Part shown: piece by piece, positions 41,544 to 45,358 of the stretch
Layout of the letters: each line of letters begins with the position of its first letter
Position numbering within the stretch: the stretch's first letter is position 1
Origin: Paludibacteraceae bacterium
Lineage (GTDB): Bacteria > Bacteroidota > Bacteroidia > Bacteroidales > Paludibacteraceae
DNA length: 45,358 bases
Assembly: GCA_029974315.1 (NCBI GenBank)
Contig: JARKSE010000159.1
Coordinates: 1 to 45,358 of the forward strand
Direction: 5' to 3'
The notes under the pieces: model-generated
Seen by the model: the letters and a program-made list of their open reading frames with translations, nothing else
Databases searched by the model: none
What the model was told of the DNA's origin: nothing
Position numbers and translations under genes: made by a program

Positions 41544-43457
41544 ATGAAGAAAACCACAAACACTAAATTATTGCATACCATACAAACGCCTGCAGATTTG
41601 AAACGTTTGGCACCAGAGCAACTACCGTTGTTATGTGAAGAATTACGGACATTTATCATTGACGAACTTTCACAAAATCCAGGTCATCTTGGTGCTAACT
41701 TAGGTGTGATAGAGCTTACCGTAGCAATGCATTATGTATTTGATACGCCTTACGACCGTATTGTATGGGACGTCGGGCATCAAGCGTACGCACATAAAAT
41801 TTTAACAGGACGTCGTGAACAATTTCACACCAATCGTCAATTTAAAGGCATAAGCGGATTCCCTACGCCACAAGAGAGTGAGTACGACACTTTTGGTGTA
41901 GGACACGCATCAACCTCAATATCGGCGGCTTTAGGAATGTCTATAGCAGCTCAACTTCACAATGAAAACCGACAAGTTGTTGCCATCATTGGCGATGGGG
42001 CCTTAACAGGTGGATTAGCCTTTGAGGGATTAAATAACGCCTCAATAAATCCTAATAATCTACTCATCATTCTCAATGATAACAACATGGCTATCGACCC
42101 TATTCGAGGAGGATTTAGCCAATTTTTAGGACGCATACACACATCACCGACATACAATCGCTGGCGCTACAAAGTGTACAAATTACTCAAACACTGGCAT
42201 ATCATTGATGAAGGATGTAAAAACAAACTCATTCGACTCTCGAACTCTCTGAAATCATTACGCGCTAATACGGGCAACAATATTTTTGAAGGGTTAAACA
42301 TTCGTTACTTTGGACCTATCGATGGACATAATCTTGAAGTGTTGATCAACACGCTTCAAGAGTTGAAAAAATTTAAAGGTCCTAAGGTTCTTCATGTGCT
42401 TACAAAAAAAGGGAAGGGATACAAACCTGCCGAAGATGCTGTAACAGTTTGGCATGCTCCTGGTGAATTTGATGCAAAAACAGGGGAACGTATGGTAAAA
42501 AACGATGGTGAACAACCGCCACTTTTTCAAGATGTGTTTGGACATACACTCGTAGAATTGGCACAGAAAAATGAAAAAATCGTTGGTATTACACCTGCTA
42601 TGCCTACTGGATGCTCTATGAACTGTATGATGGACGTATTCCCAACACGTACGTTTGACGTGGGCATTGCAGAAGGTCACGCCGTGACATTTTCGGCTGG
42701 TTTAGCTAAAGATGGCCTTTTGCCATTCTGCAACATCTATTCGTCGTTCATGCAACGTGCTTACGACAACGTCATTCACGATGTAGCTATACAAAATTTG
42801 AATGTGGTTTTCTGCTTAGATCGTGCAGGAATTGTGGGTTCTGATGGTGCCACGCATCAAGGACAATTCGATTTAGCCTACTTCCGTTGCATACCAAATT
42901 TAACAATTTCATCGCCACTCAATGAACACGAATTACGTAATTTAATGTACACAGCTCAATTGCCCAATCAAGGTCCATTTGTTATCCGCTATCCACGCGG
43001 AAAGGGTGTATTACTTGACTGGAAAAATGAGATGAAAGCAGTAGAAATTGGTACAGGCGTTCAGTTAAAAGACGGGAAACATGCAGTAGTTTTGTCTCTT
43101 GGTCCAATTGGCAACGCAGTAAAACAAGCCATAGCCAGCGTAGAAAAGAGTTATAACATCACTCTCGCTCATTATGATATGCGATTTTTAAAACCTCTGG
43201 ATTTCAATGTTTTAAACAGTGTTGGAAAACAATTTCAACACATTTTTACTGCCGAAGATGGTGTGATTGCTGGCGGCTTAGGTAGTGCTGTTTTAGAATA
43301 CATGAGCGACAATAATTTACAACCAAAAGTAACGCGTATGGGCATTCCAGATCAATTTATTGAACACGGTACTCCGGCAGAATTATATCACATGCTTGGT
43401 TTAGATGCCGAAGGCATCGCTGCTACTATTATTCAAGAGTTAAAATTAAAACTTTAA
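41544..43457 (+). CDS. dxs: 1-deoxy-D-xylulose-5-phosphate synthase
   Basis: A 637-residue TPP-dependent enzyme making DXP from pyruvate and glyceraldehyde 3-phosphate, the entry step of the MEP isoprenoid pathway. Landmarks are the TPP motif [17 protein letters not shown] near residue 150 followed by ILNDNNMAI, the VLTKKGKGY segment, [21 protein letters not shown] near 425-445, and a transketolase C-terminal domain. Length is normal. Starts 12 nt after the pseudouridine synthase and 10 nt before trkA. Confidence 0.97.
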   Translation: MKKTTNTKLLHTIQTPADLKRLAPEQLPLLCEELRTFIIDELSQNPGHLGANLGVIELTVAMHYVFDTPYDRIVWDVGHQAYAHKILTGRREQFHTNRQFKGISGFPTPQESEYDTFGVGHASTSISAALGMSIAAQLHNENRQVVAIIGDGALTGGLAFEGLNNASINPNNLLIILNDNNMAIDPIRGGFSQFLGRIHTSPTYNRWRYKVYKLLKHWHIIDEGCKNKLIRLSNSLKSLRANTGNNIFEGLNIRYFGPIDGHNLEVLINTLQELKKFKGPKVLHVLTKKGKGYKPAEDAVTVWHAPGEFDAKTGERMVKNDGEQPPLFQDVFGHTLVELAQKNEKIVGITPAMPTGCSMNCMMDVFPTRTFDVGIAEGHAVTFSAGLAKDGLLPFCNIYSSFMQRAYDNVIHDVAIQNLNVVFCLDRAGIVGSDGATHQGQFDLAYFRCIPNLTISSPLNEHELRNLMYTAQLPNQGPFVIRYPRGKGVLLDWKNEMKAVEIGTGVQLKDGKHAVVLSLGPIGNAVKQAIASVEKSYNITLAHYDMRFLKPLDFNVLNSVGKQFQHIFTAEDGVIAGGLGSAVLEYMSDNNLQPKVTRMGIPDQFIEHGTPAELYHMLGLDAEGIAATIIQELKLKL

Positions 43458-43467
43458 TGCGGGTATT

Positions 43468-44802
43468 ATGAAAATACTTATTGTAGGTGCGGGCGAAGTT
43501 GGTCGTCACCTCGCCAAAATGCTTTCGAGCGAAAATCAAGACATCGTACTGATGGATGACGATGAAAATCGCATAAAAGATTTGGAAGATAATTACGACC
43601 TTTTGACTAAAGTGGGATTACCAACTTCTATTAAAGATCTAGAAGAAGCTGGTGTAGCTGAGACCGATTTATTTATTGCTGTCACACCCGAAGAGAGCGT
43701 CAATATGACAGCTTGTATGCTCGCCACTAACTTAGGTGCACATCAAACATTGGCACGTATCGATAATCCCGAATATTTACAACCAAAAAACAAAGATTTT
43801 TTTGAAAAATTAGGCGTTGCACATCTTATCTACCCTGAAATGTTGGCAGCTCAAGAAATTGCCGAATCGCTTAGAACCAGCTGGTTACGTCAGCGAACCA
43901 GTTTTTGCAACGAAGCTTTAACGCTGTTGGTTATCAAAGTTAGAGAAAATTCAGAGATTATAAACAAAGAGTTTAGTACAGGTTATTTTAGCCACAAAAA
44001 ATATCGTATCGTTGCCATAAAACGCAATAACCGAACCATTATTCCTACAGGTTCCGACATGGTTTTAGCGGGCGATATAGTCTATTTCATTACCACCAAT
44101 GAATATTTAGAATTCGTACGTGAACAAGCCGGAAAAAGTGATTTCCCAATTCGTAACGTGATGTTTATGGGTGGAAGCCGTATTGCACAAAAAACAATTC
44201 AAATATTACCTTCACAAACTAATGTGAAAATCTTGGAACGTGATCGCGAAAAAAGTTTTAGCCTTGCTGAAGAACTAAATAACACGCTTATTATCAACTG
44301 CGATGGACGTAATGTAGAATTGCTGAAAGAAGAAGGAATCCATGACATGGATGCGTTTGTAGCCGTAACAGCCAATTCTGAAGCAAATATTTTGGCTTGT
44401 TTAGCAGCCAAACGACTTGGTGTTAAGAAGACGATAGCCGAAGTGGAAAATAACGACTATATAATGTTGGCAGAAAGCATGGATATTGGTACTGTTATCA
44501 ATAAAAAGATGATTGCCGCAAGCTATATTTATCAACTTACACTTGATGCTGACGTACTTAATGTACATAACCTTTCTGCAACAGATGCCGAAGTGGTAGA
44601 ATTTATTGCTACACCTGGAGCCAAAATCACCAAATCGAAAATTAAAGATTTACGACTGCCTGATCAAGTAAATATTGGGGGCTATGTACGCAACGGCGTT
44701 GGATATATTGTGGATGGTAATACAGTGATTGTGCCTAACGACCATGTCATTGTATTTTGTGTATCATCAGCTATTCGTAAAATGGAGCGATTTTTTAATT
44801 AG
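43468..44802 (+). CDS. trkA: Trk potassium system NAD-binding protein TrkA
   Basis: A 444-residue peripheral membrane protein that gates the TrkH potassium channel. It has two RCK halves: RCK_N at 1-120 (MKILIVGAGEVGRHLAKML), RCK_C to about 220, a second RCK_N from about 230 (VMFMGGSRIAQKTIQIL) and RCK_C to the end (IKDLRLPDQVNIGGYVRNG). The second glycine motif is GGSRIA rather than GxGxxG, as common in the second half. It lies 6 nt before trkH, its functional partner. Confidence 0.95.
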   Translation: MKILIVGAGEVGRHLAKMLSSENQDIVLMDDDENRIKDLEDNYDLLTKVGLPTSIKDLEEAGVAETDLFIAVTPEESVNMTACMLATNLGAHQTLARIDNPEYLQPKNKDFFEKLGVAHLIYPEMLAAQEIAESLRTSWLRQRTSFCNEALTLLVIKVRENSEIINKEFSTGYFSHKKYRIVAIKRNNRTIIPTGSDMVLAGDIVYFITTNEYLEFVREQAGKSDFPIRNVMFMGGSRIAQKTIQILPSQTNVKILERDREKSFSLAEELNNTLIINCDGRNVELLKEEGIHDMDAFVAVTANSEANILACLAAKRLGVKKTIAEVENNDYIMLAESMDIGTVINKKMIAASYIYQLTLDADVLNVHNLSATDAEVVEFIATPGAKITKSKIKDLRLPDQVNIGGYVRNGVGYIVDGNTVIVPNDHVIVFCVSSAIRKMERFFN

Positions 44803-44808
44803 CGCACT

Positions 44809-45358
44809 ATGGGAAAAGATTTTAATTTTCGCTTGGTTGCAAAAATCATTGGTACCTTACTCTTTATTGAGGGATTGTTACTGTGCTCTATAAGCATTAT
44901 TCCACTTATTTATCACGAAAATGACGTATATCATTTTTTAATAAGCGGAGGAGTTACTATAGCATTTGCTGTCCCTCTATTTTTATTGGGATTAAAAGCC
45001 CAACCGTTATTAGGTAAGCGAGAAGGTTCTGTGATAGTAACTTTTACTTGGATTCTATGTTCAGCATTTGGAATGTTACCATTTTTGCTCAGCGGGAGTA
45101 TTCCTTCGGTCACCGATGCCTATTTTGAAACCATGTCAGGTTTTACCACTACAGGAGCGTCTATACTGAATAATATCGAAGAATTATCGCACGGCATCCT
45201 GTTTTGGCGCAGTCTAACCCACTGGATTGGTGGATTGGGGATTATTGTTATTTCGCTGGCACTTTTACCACTTTTTGGCTATAATGGTATGCAATTGTTT
45301 GCAGCGGAATCATCGGGACCAACAAAAGACAAGATACACCCCAAAATAAACGAAACAG
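44809..45358 (+). CDS. trkH: Potassium uptake protein TrkH, N-terminal part (cut by window edge)
   Basis: 183 complete codons are in the window. It opens MGKDFNFRLVAKIIGTLLFI, with several hydrophobic membrane helices, and shows the first pore loop and selectivity filter region ETMSGFTTTGASIL followed by HWIGGLGIIVISLALLPL. This is the TrkH potassium channel subunit. It starts 6 nt after trkA. The ATG at 44809 fits the family and lies immediately after the trkA stop. Confidence 0.94.
   Translation, partial: MGKDFNFRLVAKIIGTLLFIEGLLLCSISIIPLIYHENDVYHFLISGGVTIAFAVPLFLLGLKAQPLLGKREGSVIVTFTWILCSAFGMLPFLLSGSIPSVTDAYFETMSGFTTTGASILNNIEELSHGILFWRSLTHWIGGLGIIVISLALLPLFGYNGMQLFAAESSGPTKDKIHPKINET

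Noticed and set aside
1-45358. CRISPR array, prophage or insertion sequence
   Set aside because: No evenly spaced direct repeats with unique spacers, no transposase or integrase, and no phage structural genes were found.

Overview
This window looks like chromosomal core sequence from an AT-rich member of the order Bacteroidales (phylum Bacteroidota). Supporting signs are a SusC/SusD pair, TAnnTTTG-type -7 promoter boxes (several with a TTTG or TTG about 19-20 nt upstream), a type IX secretion Plug-like protein, a carboxynorspermidine dehydrogenase, OstA/SurA envelope genes and Bacteroidales-style housekeeping operons. I cannot name the genus. I see no prophage, insertion sequence, CRISPR array or rRNA.

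Layout. 1-3283 (minus): SusC-like receptor followed by the start of a SusD-like lipoprotein cut by the window edge. 3284-3755: AT-rich non-coding DNA with a promoter and degenerate repeats. 3756-6822 (minus): conserved hypothetical, rsmI, coiled-coil lipoprotein, HAD nucleotidase. 6980-7567 (plus): thymidine kinase. 7602-12424 (minus): era, der and a PIF1-like helicase with HRDC and HTH domains. 12619-12815 (plus): a small gene that reads through only with a -1 shift at an A-run. 12865-18165 (minus): glycogen/alpha-glucan operon (debranching-enzyme-like, GT4 glycosyltransferase, small secreted repeat protein, GH57-like protein). 18321-19571 (minus): Plug protein. 19719-20921 (plus): carboxynorspermidine dehydrogenase. 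20995-31788 (minus): gpmI followed by an envelope-biogenesis run (three SurA/PpiD-like proteins, OstA-like protein, USP-like protein, LysM plus periplasmic-binding fusion, outer-membrane barrel). 32205-33035 (plus): secreted protein. About 33150-33452 (minus): tRNA-Lys, a perfect 40-bp palindrome and a candidate unannotated small RNA. 33474-34613 (minus): DegT aminotransferase. 34774-38395 (plus): DPP IV, ROK glucokinase, DUF695. 38453-40207 (minus): dnaX. 40324-45358 (plus): DivIC/FtsB, RluA-type synthase, dxs, trkA and the start of trkH.

How the genes work together. The 21-32 kb block pairs a glycolytic mutase with chaperones for outer-membrane proteins and an LPS-transport-like protein, so it is mainly an envelope assembly unit. 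The 12.9-18.2 kb block is the alpha-glucan unit, but two of its hydrolase-like proteins show changes at positions I believe are catalytic. Convergent gene pairs are separated by compact bidirectional hairpin terminators (7586-7614, 12814-12852, 20951-20980, 38415-38437).

Best candidates for something undescribed: (1) an approximately 100-nt small RNA at about 33152-33251 with its own promoter and terminator; (2) the small gene at 12619-12815 with a slippery A_AAA_AAA site; (3) a multi-helix RNA element between era and der at 11449-11509; (4) the GH57-like protein in which both expected catalytic acids are replaced. All coordinates and motifs were read by eye; no homology search or folding program was run.
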